From: Streptomyces sp. NBRC 110611 | Lineage (GTDB): Bacteria > Actinomycetota > Actinomycetes > Streptomycetales > Streptomycetaceae | Assembly: GCF_001590865.1 (NCBI RefSeq) | Contig: NZ_BBUY01000002.1 | Coordinates: 72,487-136,486, forward strand | DNA: 64,000 nucleotides | Direction of reading: 5' to 3' | In this document: positions 18,122 through 27,498 of the stretch, one piece after another | Numbering within the stretch: position 1 is the stretch's first letter | Layout: each line of letters opens with the position of its first letter | Position numbers and translations under genes: made by a program | The notes under the pieces: generated by a model | What the model was told of the DNA's origin: nothing | Database searches by the model: none | What the model saw: the letters and a program-made list of their open reading frames with translations, nothing else

Positions 18122-19798
18122 ATGCGCACACCCACCCGCCGCACCATGCTCGGCACCGGAATCGCGCTCGCCGGCGGCGGACTGCTCGCCGCCTGCTCGG
18201 GCTCCGGCCCGGACCACTCCGGCCACAGCGGCAAGCCCGCCGCCGGCCCCACGGGCTATGTCTCCCCCGACGGCAAGGAGGTCGCCGCCGCCGAGGCGAA
18301 GCGCGCGGCATCCGTGAGCGGCTCCGTCCGCGAGGTGAAGCTCACCGCCACCCCGGCCGGCCTGGACCTGGGCGGCCGTACGGTCCGGACCTGGGCCTAC
18401 AACGGCGAACTTCCCGGCAAGGAAGTCCGCGTCACCGCGGGCGACACCCTCGCGCTCACCCTCGCCAACCACCTCCCGCAGGCCACCTCCGTCCACTGGC
18501 ACGGACTGGCCCTGCGCAACGACATGGACGGCACGCCCGGCCTGTCCCAGGCGCCGGTCAAGGCCGGTGCCTCCTTCGAGTACCGCTTCACGGCCGCCCA
18601 CCCCGGCACGTACTGGTTCCATCCGCACTCCGGTGTCCAGCAGGACCGCGGGCTGTACGCCCCGCTGATCGTCGAGGACCCGAAGGAGCCGCTGGAGTAC
18701 GACAAGGAGTGGGTCGTCGTTCTCGACGACTGGGTCGACGGGGTGGACGGCAGCACGCCCGACGCCGTGCTCGCCGAACTCGGCAAGGGCATGGGCGGTA
18801 TGGACCACGACGACGGCATGGACGAGAGCGGGTCCGGCGGCATGGACCACGGTGGTATGAACGACCACGGTGGGATGAACCATGGCGGCCACGGCGGTCA
18901 CCAGATGTCCCCTTCGTCGGCGACCAGCAGAACGGCCGCGGGCAAGAACCCCTCCCCCAAGCCCTCCGGGCCCTCCCGGATGATGATGGGCGCGACCAGC
19001 GAGCTGCTCGGCGGCGACGCGGGTGATGTCGCCTACCCGTACTACCTGGTCAACGGCCGCACAGCGGACGATCCGGAGACCTTCCGCGCCAGGCCAGGCG
19101 ACCGTATCCGCATCCGCTTCATCAACGCCGGCGGCGACACCGCCTTCCGCGTGGCTCTCGGCGGCCACAGGATGACCGTCACCCACACCGACGGATTCCC
19201 CGTCGTCCACACGGAGACGGACGCCCTGCTGCTGGGGATGGGCGAACGCTACGACGTCCTGGTGACCGCCAAGGACGGCGCGTTCCCGCTCACCGCCCTC
19301 GCCGAAGGCAAGAAGCAGTCGGCGATGGCGGTCCTGCGCACCGGAGGGGGCTCGGCACCCGGGCCGTCCGTACGTCCGAAGGAGCTGGACGGGGAGCTGC
19401 GGCAGGCACGGCAGTTGACGGCGGACGGCTCGGTCCGCCTGAAGCCGGGCCGCCCCGACCGCACGATCCCCCTCAAGCTCACCGGCTCGATGGCCGCGTA
19501 CGACTGGGCCATCAACGGCAGGAAGTACGACCCGGCGCAGCGGTACCCGGTGCGCTCCGGCGAGCGCGTGCGGCTGTCCTTCGTCAACAGCACCCAGATG
19601 TGGCACCCCATGCACCTGCACGGCCACACCTTTTCCCTGGGGGCCGGCGGACCGCGCAAGGACACCGCGATCGTCCTCCCCGGGCAGACCCTCGATGTCG
19701 ACTTCGACGCCGACAACCCCGGCCTGTGGATGGTCCACTGCCATAACGTCTACCACGCCGAGTCCGGCATGATGACGGTCCTCGGCTACCGCAAGTAG
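18122..19798 (+). CDS. multicopper oxidase (laccase/CopA/CueO-like), Met/His-rich
   Basis: The 558-residue protein starts at ATG 18122. The N-terminus has an Arg-Arg pair ('TRRTMLGTG'), a hydrophobic stretch and a lipobox 'LLAACS', so it is probably a Tat-exported lipoprotein. All four copper motifs are present: 'SVHWHGLALR', 'GTYWFHPHSGVQ', 'MWHPMHLHGHTF' and 'MVHCHNVYHAESGMM'. An insert of about 40 residues after the second motif (about 222-262) is packed with Met, His, Asp and Gly ('GGMDHGGMNDHGGMNHGGHG'). This resembles the Met-rich cuprous-binding insert of CueO/CopA. It likely oxidises Cu(I), phenols or both. The gene is probably copper-induced. Confidence 0.93.
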   Translation: MRTPTRRTMLGTGIALAGGGLLAACSGSGPDHSGHSGKPAAGPTGYVSPDGKEVAAAEAKRAASVSGSVREVKLTATPAGLDLGGRTVRTWAYNGELPGKEVRVTAGDTLALTLANHLPQATSVHWHGLALRNDMDGTPGLSQAPVKAGASFEYRFTAAHPGTYWFHPHSGVQQDRGLYAPLIVEDPKEPLEYDKEWVVVLDDWVDGVDGSTPDAVLAELGKGMGGMDHDDGMDESGSGGMDHGGMNDHGGMNHGGHGGHQMSPSSATSRTAAGKNPSPKPSGPSRMMMGATSELLGGDAGDVAYPYYLVNGRTADDPETFRARPGDRIRIRFINAGGDTAFRVALGGHRMTVTHTDGFPVVHTETDALLLGMGERYDVLVTAKDGAFPLTALAEGKKQSAMAVLRTGGGSAPGPSVRPKELDGELRQARQLTADGSVRLKPGRPDRTIPLKLTGSMAAYDWAINGRKYDPAQRYPVRSGERVRLSFVNSTQMWHPMHLHGHTFSLGAGGPRKDTAIVLPGQTLDVDFDADNPGLWMVHCHNVYHAESGMMTVLGYRK

Positions 19799-19805
19799 CT
19801 TCCCC

Positions 19806-19847
19806 CGCCGCCCCGCTGGAGACGTACCACGCCCCGGCGGGGCGGCG
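19806..19847. terminator. strong GC hairpin between convergent genes
   Basis: Arms 19806-19819 (CGCCGCCCCGCTGG) and 19834-19847 (CCGGCGGGGCGGCG) pair over 14 positions with one G-U, around a 14-nt loop. The hairpin sits between the convergent multicopper oxidase and membrane protein genes, so it can serve as a two-way terminator. There is no U tract, as is usual in Streptomyces. Confidence 0.7.
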
Positions 19848-19878
19848 AGGTCACCGCTCCGGCTCAGCCGGATGCCGT

Positions 19879-21024
19879 TCAGTCGGAGGCCGTGGCGTCG
19901 GCGGTCTCCGCGCGGCCCACGGCCACCCGGAGCGTCACGGCGGCCGCGATTCCCGCCACCAGACCCCAGGTCAGGGCGGCCGGGACACCGCCACCGAGGG
20001 CGGCGGAGAGGTGCAGCAGCCCCCAGCGCACGCCCGCTCCGCCCGTCGCCACCTGGAGCAGCCGGCTCGCCAGCAGCCCGAGGACGGTCGCGCAGACCGC
20101 GCCCACCGCCATCGCCGGGACAGTGGCCCGGGTGAGCAGTCCGGGCAGCCGCCGCAGTGCCCACCACACCACGGCGAGCAGCAGCACATCGGCGGCGCGG
20201 TACAGCAGCCAGTCGCCGAGCGCCGCGCCCGTCGGGTCCGACCAGAAGCCGAGCAGCAGCCACTGGCGCAGCAGGTCGCCGGGTTCGGCGAGCAGCCCGA
20301 CGTTCGGGGAGACCCGCTGGAGAGCGGCGGCGACCGGCTCGTACGAGAGCACCACCAGGGACAGTGCGATCACCGTGGTTCCGACAGTGGCGGCCAGGCG
20401 GGCGGCGTGCGCCGGGACGACCACCTGCGGCAGCGGACCGGCGCCCTTGGCCGTGATCCGTGCGGTGATCACGGTCCCCGCCGCCGCGACCAGCGCGGCC
20501 GCCACCAGAACCTGCCGCCCGGAGGAGATCTCGCTCGCCAGTTGAGCCAGGAAGCGGAAGCTGCCGTGCCCGCCCGCGGCGATCGCCCAGGGCGCGGAGA
20601 CGGCCACCGCCAGGGTCCCGGCCACCATGCCCCAGGCCCATACCGCGCACAGTGCGGCCGGCATCCGCCCGCGCACCGGCGGCAGCCTGCGGACCAGGAG
20701 CAGCGCCCCGGTCACGAAGAAGGCGAGGACCGCGCCGAACCGGATCTGCATCGCGGTGTGGTGCAGTGAGAGATAGCGGAGGTGGTCGGTCCCGGCCGTG
20801 CCCCCGGGCCAGCCGGACGCCCCGGTGCCGAACTCAGCCGAGGCCGGCGGATCGTAGGACCAGGGCATGAGCCAGGACTGGAGCTCGGCGGTGGGCCGGC
20901 CGCCGAGCACGTCGCCGGCGCCCGGCAGGTGCAGCGCGTCCATGCTCCTCCCCGCCCACCACAGAAGAACCGTGAGCAGCAGGCCTCCGACGAGTGCCGG
21001 TAGCGCCGCGCGACGATATGTCAT
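19879..21024 (-). CDS. polytopic membrane protein, unknown function
   Basis: The 381-residue protein starts at ATG 21024 behind a G-rich site. It has about 8-9 hydrophobic segments. After the first helix there is an external loop with Trp, Tyr and Pro ('LQSWLMPWSYDPPAS', 'TDHLRYLSLHHTAMQIRFG'). The rest is Ala/Leu/Val-rich helices with short loops. No transporter or enzyme motif is recognised. It has its own promoter region and is convergent with the copper operon. Confidence 0.65.
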   Translation of the reverse strand: MTYRRAALPALVGGLLLTVLLWWAGRSMDALHLPGAGDVLGGRPTAELQSWLMPWSYDPPASAEFGTGASGWPGGTAGTDHLRYLSLHHTAMQIRFGAVLAFFVTGALLLVRRLPPVRGRMPAALCAVWAWGMVAGTLAVAVSAPWAIAAGGHGSFRFLAQLASEISSGRQVLVAAALVAAAGTVITARITAKGAGPLPQVVVPAHAARLAATVGTTVIALSLVVLSYEPVAAALQRVSPNVGLLAEPGDLLRQWLLLGFWSDPTGAALGDWLLYRAADVLLLAVVWWALRRLPGLLTRATVPAMAVGAVCATVLGLLASRLLQVATGGAGVRWGLLHLSAALGGGVPAALTWGLVAGIAAAVTLRVAVGRAETADATASD

Positions 21025-21434
21025 GTACGTCCCCCCTACTCCCCCATATTGGTCGTGATTCCCGCGAATCCCCTGCTCAGGCGGAGATTGCGGGCCAATG
21101 ATCACATACGGATCGCGGCCGGACACAGTCGAGCCCGGCGGCCGGCAGGGCAGCACGAGGGGGGTACACGCGGCCGTCGAGGCGGGCGGGGTCCTCCTCG
21201 CGGCGGATCCGCACCGGCCCGGGCGCTCTCGGCAGGATGGGTGCTTCACCCCTCCCCCATTACGGCGATAAAGCCGATTTATCCGAGCGCCTAGCCCTGC
21301 CGCGTCACCCCCTTATCGACACTTGTCATGCCAGCGCTCCCCCTCGCCCCCTTGTCCCCTTGTCCCCTTGTCCCCTTGTGACCCTCCTATGGCGTGGCAT
21401 GCCGGGAACCCCTGACCGCTCGAAAGGATGTGCA

Positions 21435-23075
21435 GTGTCCCGCTCCAGACGCAGACGCGGCCTGATGGCGGCGCTCACCGCCGTACTGACCGCGATGGCG
21501 ATTCCCGGCTTCTGGCTCTCCGCCCCCGCAGGCCACGCCGCGCACCCCGGACCCACGGCGCACCGCTCGGCCGACACCGGCCCCGCCGTACGGCACGACA
21601 CCTCTCCCACCCTGCGCTCCATGGCCGCCGCACACGGCCGCCGGCCCGGGCACGGCGACAAGAGCAAGAAGGAGCAGGGCCGTAAGGTCGCGCGGCTGCC
21701 CCATCCGCCCGCTTCCGGCAAGCGGGACCCGGTCGTCCAGTCCGGTTCCCGCCCCACCCCGTTCGCCCCCGCCACGGGGGTCAGCTTCGAGGGCATCGGT
21801 GCCGGGAACTACGCGGTCACCAAGGTCCCGCCGGACCCGACCGCCGCCGTCGGTTCCAGCCAGATCGTCGAGACCGTCAACACCGCCTTCGCCGTGTACG
21901 GGAAGACCGGGTCCACGATCCTGGCGCCGACCGACACCAACATCCTGTGGTCCGGGTTGGGCGGCCCCTGCGAGACCACCAACGACGGGGATGCCAAGGC
22001 CCGTTGGGACACCCTCGCCAATCGTTGGGTCATCACCCAGATCGCCAACGTCCACTCACCCTCCGGTCCGTACTACGCGTGCGTGGCCGTCTCCTCCGGC
22101 GAGGATGCCACCGGCGGCTACCATCGGTACGCGTTCCAGTACGCCGACGTCGCGGACTACCCGAAGCTGGCGGTGTGGCCCGACGCCTACTACGTCACGT
22201 ACAACGTGTTCAACCCTGCCGGCAGTTTCCTGTACGCCGAAGCGTGCGCGCTGAACCGGACAGCCATGCTGGCCGGCGGCGCCGCCACGCAGCAGTGCTT
22301 CACCACCCCCTCCTCGTACGGCGGATTGCTCGGCGCGGACCTGGACGGCCAGACGCCGCCACCGTCCGGAGAGCCGGAGCTACTGGTGGGCCTGGGGACC
22401 ACCAGCACGACCCTGGCGTACTGGAAGTTCCACGTCGACTGGGACACCCCCGCCAGCTCCTCGTTCACCGGCCCGTCGACGCTGACCGTCGCCCCCTACA
22501 CCACCGCCTGCGGCGGCTCGGGCGCATGTGTCCCACAAGGCGAGACCACCCAGCAACTCGATGCGCTCTCCGACCGGTTGATGTACCGGCTGGCCTACCG
22601 CAACTACGGCGAACACGAGTCGCTGGTGGTCAACCACACGGTCGCCGCCGGAAGTCAGGCGGGCGTGCGCTGGTACGAACTACGCCTGTCGGACGGCAAC
22701 CCGACCGTCCACCAGCAGGGCACCTACGCGCCCGACGCCACACACCGCTGGGTGGGCTCGATCGCCGAGGACAAGGCCGGCAATATCGCGCTCGGCTACT
22801 CGCAGTCCTCGTCGTCCGCGCACCCCTCGATCCGCTACACCGGGCGGCTGGCCGGCGACACCTCCGGGCTCATGACACAGGGGGAGGGCACCGCGATCAC
22901 CGGCGGCGGCTCCCAGACGGGGTCCCACCGCTGGGGTGACTACACCTCCATGGCCGTGGACCCGGAAGACGACTGCACGTTCTGGTACACGAACGAATAC
23001 ATCCCGTCCAACGGCACCTACAACTGGCACACCAGACTGTCCTCGTTCACCCTGCCCAACTGCGCTTCCGCCTGA
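21435..23075 (+). CDS. secreted protein, possible beta-propeller (sialidase-like)
   Basis: The 546-residue protein starts at GTG 21435, 7 nt after a GAAAGGA site. The N-terminus is a signal peptide: 'SRSRRRRGL', a hydrophobic core, and a cut near 'AGHAAHPG'. A basic low-complexity region follows (residues 75-100). The remaining about 430 residues have repeated segments such as 'VSSGEDATGGYHRYAFQYAD', 'YPKLAVWPDAYYVTYN', 'AEDKAGNIALGYSQSS' and 'YTSMAVDPEDDCTFWYTNEY'. This looks like BNR/sialidase-type propeller blades, as in several large bacterial surface proteins. No sialidase active-site set can be confirmed. Confidence 0.75.
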   Translation: MSRSRRRRGLMAALTAVLTAMAIPGFWLSAPAGHAAHPGPTAHRSADTGPAVRHDTSPTLRSMAAAHGRRPGHGDKSKKEQGRKVARLPHPPASGKRDPVVQSGSRPTPFAPATGVSFEGIGAGNYAVTKVPPDPTAAVGSSQIVETVNTAFAVYGKTGSTILAPTDTNILWSGLGGPCETTNDGDAKARWDTLANRWVITQIANVHSPSGPYYACVAVSSGEDATGGYHRYAFQYADVADYPKLAVWPDAYYVTYNVFNPAGSFLYAEACALNRTAMLAGGAATQQCFTTPSSYGGLLGADLDGQTPPPSGEPELLVGLGTTSTTLAYWKFHVDWDTPASSSFTGPSTLTVAPYTTACGGSGACVPQGETTQQLDALSDRLMYRLAYRNYGEHESLVVNHTVAAGSQAGVRWYELRLSDGNPTVHQQGTYAPDATHRWVGSIAEDKAGNIALGYSQSSSSAHPSIRYTGRLAGDTSGLMTQGEGTAITGGGSQTGSHRWGDYTSMAVDPEDDCTFWYTNEYIPSNGTYNWHTRLSSFTLPNCASA

Positions 23076-23303
23076 CCGGCGGCCTCTCGTCAGCAGGAGG
23101 CCGTGTCGTGGGGATCAGGGCCACCGGACGGAGCCGTGGAGCCGCTTCCGAGAGGGTAATTGGACCGATACCCCATGGATCACGCCACTCGCCGCGGAAC
23201 GACGGCTGCGTTCACCGGATCCGTGCTGAGTTCAGCACGCGCACGACATGCTGTGACACCTGGCCTGCTGACCGACAGCGGCCACACGACGACAAGGGGG
23301 GCC

Positions 23304-25478
23304 ATGGCCGGGGAAGCACGCGAGGACGTCGCCGGTGGCCGGACGGCGGGTACGGACATGCGGGCGGCGGGTACGGACATCCGGGCGGCACGTACGGACG
23401 TCAAGGTGCTGGTGACCGACCTGGACGGCACCCTGCTCGGAGGCGATGAGGACGGCCGGCTGCGGTTACGCCGGGCACTGGACCGGCACCCGGAGATCAC
23501 CGTCGTCTTCGCGACCGGCCGCGGCCTGCCCTCCGTCCAGGCCCTCCTGGACCGTGATCCCCTGCTCCCCGCGCCCCGGTGGATCGTCGCGGACGTCGGG
23601 GCGAGCGTCGTGGACGCCCTCGACATGAGCCATATCGACGTCCTGGAGGCCCAGCTGAGGGCGGGCTGGCCGGGGCACGACCGGGTCCGGGCGGCCATGT
23701 CCCGCTTCCCGCAGCTCGTCCACCAGGACGGTGTGGCACAGTCCGGCCGCTGCTCCTTCTTCCTGTCCCCCCAGCACCTCACCGCGCACATCACGGCGGC
23801 CGTCGAGGCCCTGGGATGCTCCTGGACGTACTCGGCGGGTCAGTACTTCGACGTGCTCCCGCCCCGAGCGGGCAAGGGCCCGGCCGTACAGCAGCTCACC
23901 CGCAAACTCCAGTGGCCCGACCGCGGGATCCTGGTGGCCGGCGACTCGCTCAACGACCTGTCGATGTTCCGTCTCGGCACCCATGGCGTGATCGTGGGCA
24001 ACGCCGAACCGGCGCTGTACGCCCGGGTTCCGGCCGGCCCGCGCGTCTTCCGGCCCGCTCTCCATGGCGCCGCCGCGATTCTCTCCGCCCTGGAACGTCT
24101 CGGCTGGGTACGGCGGCGCACTGCACCGGTCGTCATCGGATACCACCGCCCGCCCCTGCGCTGGTCCCAGGGGCGGTGGCACCGGCCGTCCAGCCCCAAT
24201 GGGATCCTGCCGACCCTGACATCCGCCCTCGGCGACGGCACCCGCGCCCCCGGCACCGTCTGGGCGGCCGCCCTCGTCCACGACGGGCCCGCCGGCCTCC
24301 CCGAGCCTCCCGCCGGGCTCCCCCTGGCGCTGCTGCCGATGTCCTCCCGGCGGTGGGCGGGCTACTTCCACGGCGCCTGCAAGGAGACGCTGTGGCCCGC
24401 GCTGATGTCCCAGCCGCAGCTCATCCGGCACACGGTGTCCCAGTGGTCCGACTACCAGGAGGTCAACGAGGCCTTCGCCCACCACATCAGCGCGCACGCG
24501 GACCACCGGGGAACGGTCTGGCTGCATGACTACAACCTCTGGCTCGTCCCCGGCATCCTCCGTGCCCGGCGGCCCGACCTGCGTGTCGGCCTGTTCCACC
24601 ACACCCCCTTCCCCCACCCGGACACCTTCCGGCGGCTGCCGGTCGCCGGGCAGCTGCGCTCCTCCCTCGCCCAACTGGACTGGGCCGGCTTCCACACCGC
24701 CGCCTCCGCCCGCAACTTCCGGCACCTTCTCGCCGGTTCCGGCCGTCCGCCGCGCACCGCGGTCCACCCCCTGGGCATCGACCGCCCCGCCGTCGCCGCC
24801 GTCGCCCGCTCCCGCCCGCGGCGCCGTCCCGCCGCCGACGGGACCGTGCTGGTCCTGTCCGTCGAGCGCCTCGACTACGCCAAGGCGCCGGTCCAGAAGG
24901 TCCGCGCCATCGCCACGCTCCTCGACCAGAGCCCGGAACTGCGGGGCCGGCTGCACTTCCGGCTGATCTGCCCGCCGCCCGAGCCCGGCATCCGCGCCTA
25001 CGACGCCACGCGCACCGAGCTCGAGGGCGCCATCGACGCGGTCAACACCCGCTGGCGCAAGGGTGGTTGGTCACCGGTCGAATACCTTCCCCGCTCCCTG
25101 CCGTTCCCGGACGTCGTCGACCACTACCTGGCAGCCGATGTCTTCTGGGTGACCTCACTGGCCGACGGCATGAACCTCACGGCCCAGGAGTACGTCGTCA
25201 CCAAGGCCGCCACCGGAAGAGCAGGCACCCTCGTCCTGTCCCGCCATACCGGCGCCGCCGAACACCTCGGCGCCGCCGCCCTGCTCACCGATCCGCACAC
25301 CCCTCAGGACCTGGTCAGCACCCTGCGCCGGGCACTGACCATGACACCGGCCCAGCGACAGGCGCACCTCGCACGCCTCTCCGCTCTGCTCACCGCGCCG
25401 TCCCCCGCCGACTGGGCCCGGACCATCATCGCCGCCATCCGGCAGGTTCCCTCCCGGGAATCCGACCGGACGTCATGA
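23304..25478 (+). CDS. HAD phosphatase - GT20 fusion, glucosylglycerol-phosphate synthase/phosphatase-like
   Basis: The 724-residue protein starts at ATG 23304, 4-5 nt after an AAGGGGGG site; an open in-frame start at 23160 has no good site. The HAD domain (about 33-290) has motif I 'VTDLDGTLLG' (Asp39, Asp41) and the late motif 'LVAGDSLNDLSMF', as in sucrose/glucosylglycerol phosphatases. The GT20 domain (about 300-715) has 'GYFHGACKETLWPALM', 'WLHDYNLWLVPG', 'GLFHHTPFPHPDTFRRLP', 'VERLDYAKAPVQKV' and 'SLADGMNLTAQEYV'. The order phosphatase-then-synthase is that of bifunctional GgpPS enzymes, which make the compatible solute glucosylglycerol from ADP-glucose and glycerol 3-phosphate; trehalose synthases usually have the reverse order. 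The substrate is inferred. Confidence 0.85.
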   Translation: MAGEAREDVAGGRTAGTDMRAAGTDIRAARTDVKVLVTDLDGTLLGGDEDGRLRLRRALDRHPEITVVFATGRGLPSVQALLDRDPLLPAPRWIVADVGASVVDALDMSHIDVLEAQLRAGWPGHDRVRAAMSRFPQLVHQDGVAQSGRCSFFLSPQHLTAHITAAVEALGCSWTYSAGQYFDVLPPRAGKGPAVQQLTRKLQWPDRGILVAGDSLNDLSMFRLGTHGVIVGNAEPALYARVPAGPRVFRPALHGAAAILSALERLGWVRRRTAPVVIGYHRPPLRWSQGRWHRPSSPNGILPTLTSALGDGTRAPGTVWAAALVHDGPAGLPEPPAGLPLALLPMSSRRWAGYFHGACKETLWPALMSQPQLIRHTVSQWSDYQEVNEAFAHHISAHADHRGTVWLHDYNLWLVPGILRARRPDLRVGLFHHTPFPHPDTFRRLPVAGQLRSSLAQLDWAGFHTAASARNFRHLLAGSGRPPRTAVHPLGIDRPAVAAVARSRPRRRPAADGTVLVLSVERLDYAKAPVQKVRAIATLLDQSPELRGRLHFRLICPPPEPGIRAYDATRTELEGAIDAVNTRWRKGGWSPVEYLPRSLPFPDVVDHYLAADVFWVTSLADGMNLTAQEYVVTKAATGRAGTLVLSRHTGAAEHLGAAALLTDPHTPQDLVSTLRRALTMTPAQRQAHLARLSALLTAPSPADWARTIIAAIRQVPSRESDRTS
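23351..23402 (+). repeat. 21-bp in-frame tandem repeat in the HAD-GT20 gene
   Basis: About 2.5 copies of a 21-bp unit beginning TACGGACAT start at 23351, 23372 and 23393. They encode a repeated Gly-Thr-Asp-x-Arg-Ala-Ala heptapeptide just before the HAD domain. It is probably slippage in a non-essential linker. Confidence 0.75.
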
Positions 25479-25555
25479 AAGCATTTCCGGCTCTGCACAA
25501 GTCTTTCACGCCGCAAAGCATTTTCACGCCATAAGGAAGGTGGCTGGTTCTCCCT

Positions 25556-25575
25556 CCCCGCGCCGCGACGCGGGG
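25556..25575. terminator. small GC hairpin in the gap before the MNIO locus
   Basis: CCCCGCG and CGCGGGG form a 7-bp stem with a 6-nt loop in the 287-bp gap between the HAD-GT20 gene and the Cys-rich protein gene. It may end transcription of the HAD-GT20 gene. The remainder of the gap has no gene. Its last part (25680-25760) holds short degenerate repeats of ACCTCACCGACAA and probably the MNIO-locus promoter. Confidence 0.35.
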
Positions 25576-25765
25576 TTGAACGGCCGCAGCGGAGTCCGGG
25601 AACCTGAGCACCCGCCATCCGAGGGGGAGAAACTCCAGTCACGCCGAAAATCCCGGCCTCAAGGGTTTTTCGTTTTCACGTCCGACCGCCAACACCTCAC
25701 CGACAAGACCTCACCGACAACACCTCGGAGAAGACAGGAAAGACAGGGGAAAGGGGAGGAACATC

Positions 25766-26605
25766 ATGGCCACCAAAGAGTCGCCGGAAAACGGCCGTGA
25801 CCGGCCGACCACAAGCGAGGAACTCCACGTCTGCATGGGCCTCAACGCCTGCGCGAACCTGGACGCCGGAGGGCAGGCATCCATGGCCGGCACCGGCCAG
25901 TGCGCCACGGTGGAACACGTCTGCCATGGTGAGGGAGCCTGCCGTGGCCAGGGCGGCTGCGGTTACGCCGGGGACGACTTCGAGCAGTTCCACCCGGGCG
26001 AACAGTCCTGCCGGTACAACGGAAGCTGCGCCAGCCCCATCAACGAGAGCCGGGTCTTCTCGGCCGGCCCGATGAAGGGCAAGAGCGTCTGGCAGCAGGC
26101 GCGCCGCCTCTTCGAAGCACGGATGTACGCGGCGGGCAAGGCATTCGGCCCGTCCCCCGGACAGGGCGTCCCCGACCACCGCTTCCCCGACTACGACCGG
26201 CTGGACCGGCGCACCCCGGTGCCGGGATCGTCCGACAAGGCCACCGCTCTCTTCCGGGCCTCGGCGGACAATCCTCGTCGGCACGAGGGCGAAACATTCC
26301 CGAGTCTGCAGGCAATCGCCCGCAACAGCGTCGGCCGGCACCTGCCGAACGTGACCCTCACCTTCACCATCCCGGACAGCGCCTCCTCCCTCCTGTACTT
26401 CAAGACGGACCAAGGGCCGAAGTCCAGCTGCAGTGCCCTGACCGACAGCACGGGGGTGGCCACCGCCAAGCCGCTCTACGCCGGGCCCACCAGCCCCGGC
26501 GACCAATGGGTCACCGTGACCGCCACGGGCCCCACCTACGAAGACGGGTCCCCCGCCACCTGCGAATTCCATGTGACGGTCCTGGCACCCGAGGAGCAGC
26601 GATAG
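25766..26605 (+). CDS. Cys-rich MNIO-substrate-like protein with C-terminal Ig-like domain
   Basis: The 279-residue protein starts at ATG 25766 behind GGGGAGG. It has no signal peptide. Residues 20-92 hold eight Cys, mostly spaced C-x5-C: Cys23/29, Cys46, Cys53/59/65 and Cys82/88, in Gly-rich contexts ('VCMGLNAC', '[14 protein letters not shown]', 'SCRYNGSC'). Residues 93-150 are a charged linker. Residues about 160-275 resemble a bacterial Ig-like (Big_1/invasin) domain ('[12 protein letters not shown]', '[13 protein letters not shown]', '[11 protein letters not shown]', 'CEFHVTVL') with two more Cys. It directly precedes the MNIO gene, where peptide substrates are normally encoded. It is much longer than known bufferins (about 90-100 residues). 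Its role as substrate is inferred. Confidence 0.75.
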   Translation: MATKESPENGRDRPTTSEELHVCMGLNACANLDAGGQASMAGTGQCATVEHVCHGEGACRGQGGCGYAGDDFEQFHPGEQSCRYNGSCASPINESRVFSAGPMKGKSVWQQARRLFEARMYAAGKAFGPSPGQGVPDHRFPDYDRLDRRTPVPGSSDKATALFRASADNPRRHEGETFPSLQAIARNSVGRHLPNVTLTFTIPDSASSLLYFKTDQGPKSSCSALTDSTGVATAKPLYAGPTSPGDQWVTVTATGPTYEDGSPATCEFHVTVLAPEEQR

Positions 26606-27498
26606 CGCCGGGAGAGGCGGCCGGCACGGCGACGCGGAGGGCCGGCGCGACCCAACCCGCCACCCCCCACCTGGGGTTCGGGCTCGGACTGCGCGGGCCC
26701 CATATCCCGTATATCCGCGACCACCTGCCGCCCGTCGACTTCTTCGAGATCATCTCCGAGAACTACCTGACGCCCCGGACCGCCCGGCGACGCGCCCTGG
26801 ACGAGATCGCCGAGCGCTATCCGATCGTCCCCCACGGGGTGTCCCTGTCGATCGGCAGCACCGACCCGCTCGACCTCGACTACCTGCGCGGCCTGAAGCA
26901 GCTGGCGGACGCCGTGGACGCCCCGTGGGTGTCGGACCACGTGTGCTGGACCGGAGTGCTCGGCGTGCACACACACGACCTGCTGCCGCTGCCCTTCACC
27001 GAGGAGTCACTGCGGCACGTCATCCAGCGCGCCCGCACCGTGCAGGACATGCTGGAGCGGCCCCTCCTCCTGGAAAACCCCAGCAGCTACCTGCAGTTCC
27101 GCGCCTCGACACTCACCGAGTGGGAGTTCCTGAGCCGACTGGCCGACGACGCGGACTGCGGACTGCTGCTCGACGTCAACAACGTCTACGTCTCCGCCGT
27201 CAACCACGGCTTCGACCCGGAGACGTACCTGAAGGCCCTGCCGCACCACCGCGTGGCGCAGATGCACCTGGCCGGGCACACCGACTACGGCACGCACCTG
27301 ATCGATACCCACGACGCGGACGTGCCGGACCCGGTCTGGGAGCTGTACCGGCTCGCCGTGGAGCTCACCGGGGGCGCCGCCACCCTCATCGAACGCGACG
27401 ACGGACTCCCGCCCTTCCCCGTGCTCCAGGCCGAACTCGACAGGGCCAGGGCAGTGGCCACAGCCGCCCTCGGGCAGGAAGGCGGTGGCGATGGCTGA
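26506..27498 (+). CDS. MNIO (DUF692) multinuclear non-heme iron oxygenase, BufB/TglH/MbnB family
   Basis: Conserved residues of the TIM-barrel family are all present: '[14 protein letters not shown]', '[12 protein letters not shown]' (His), '[13 protein letters not shown]' (Glu, Asn), '[20 protein letters not shown]' (Asp, Asn), '[17 protein letters not shown]' (His, Asp, His) and '[16 protein letters not shown]' (Glu, Asp). Such enzymes use iron to convert Cys residues of peptides into oxazolone-thioamide, thiooxazole or related groups, with a partner protein. The start is unclear. The only ordinary start codon upstream of the conserved part is ATG 26506, which overlaps the preceding gene by 100 bp; an ATA at 26602 overlaps that gene's TAG stop as ATAG. 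Without the extension the length would be about 298 residues. Confidence 0.93.
   Translation: MGHRDRHGPHLRRRVPRHLRIPCDGPGTRGAAIAPGEAAGTATRRAGATQPATPHLGFGLGLRGPHIPYIRDHLPPVDFFEIISENYLTPRTARRRALDEIAERYPIVPHGVSLSIGSTDPLDLDYLRGLKQLADAVDAPWVSDHVCWTGVLGVHTHDLLPLPFTEESLRHVIQRARTVQDMLERPLLLENPSSYLQFRASTLTEWEFLSRLADDADCGLLLDVNNVYVSAVNHGFDPETYLKALPHHRVAQMHLAGHTDYGTHLIDTHDADVPDPVWELYRLAVELTGGAATLIERDDGLPPFPVLQAELDRARAVATAALGQEGGGDG

Noticed and set aside
18095..20650. An 851-codon minus-strand frame opposite the multicopper oxidase
   Set aside because: Low-complexity shadow of the oxidase and the convergent membrane protein; no start context or domain.
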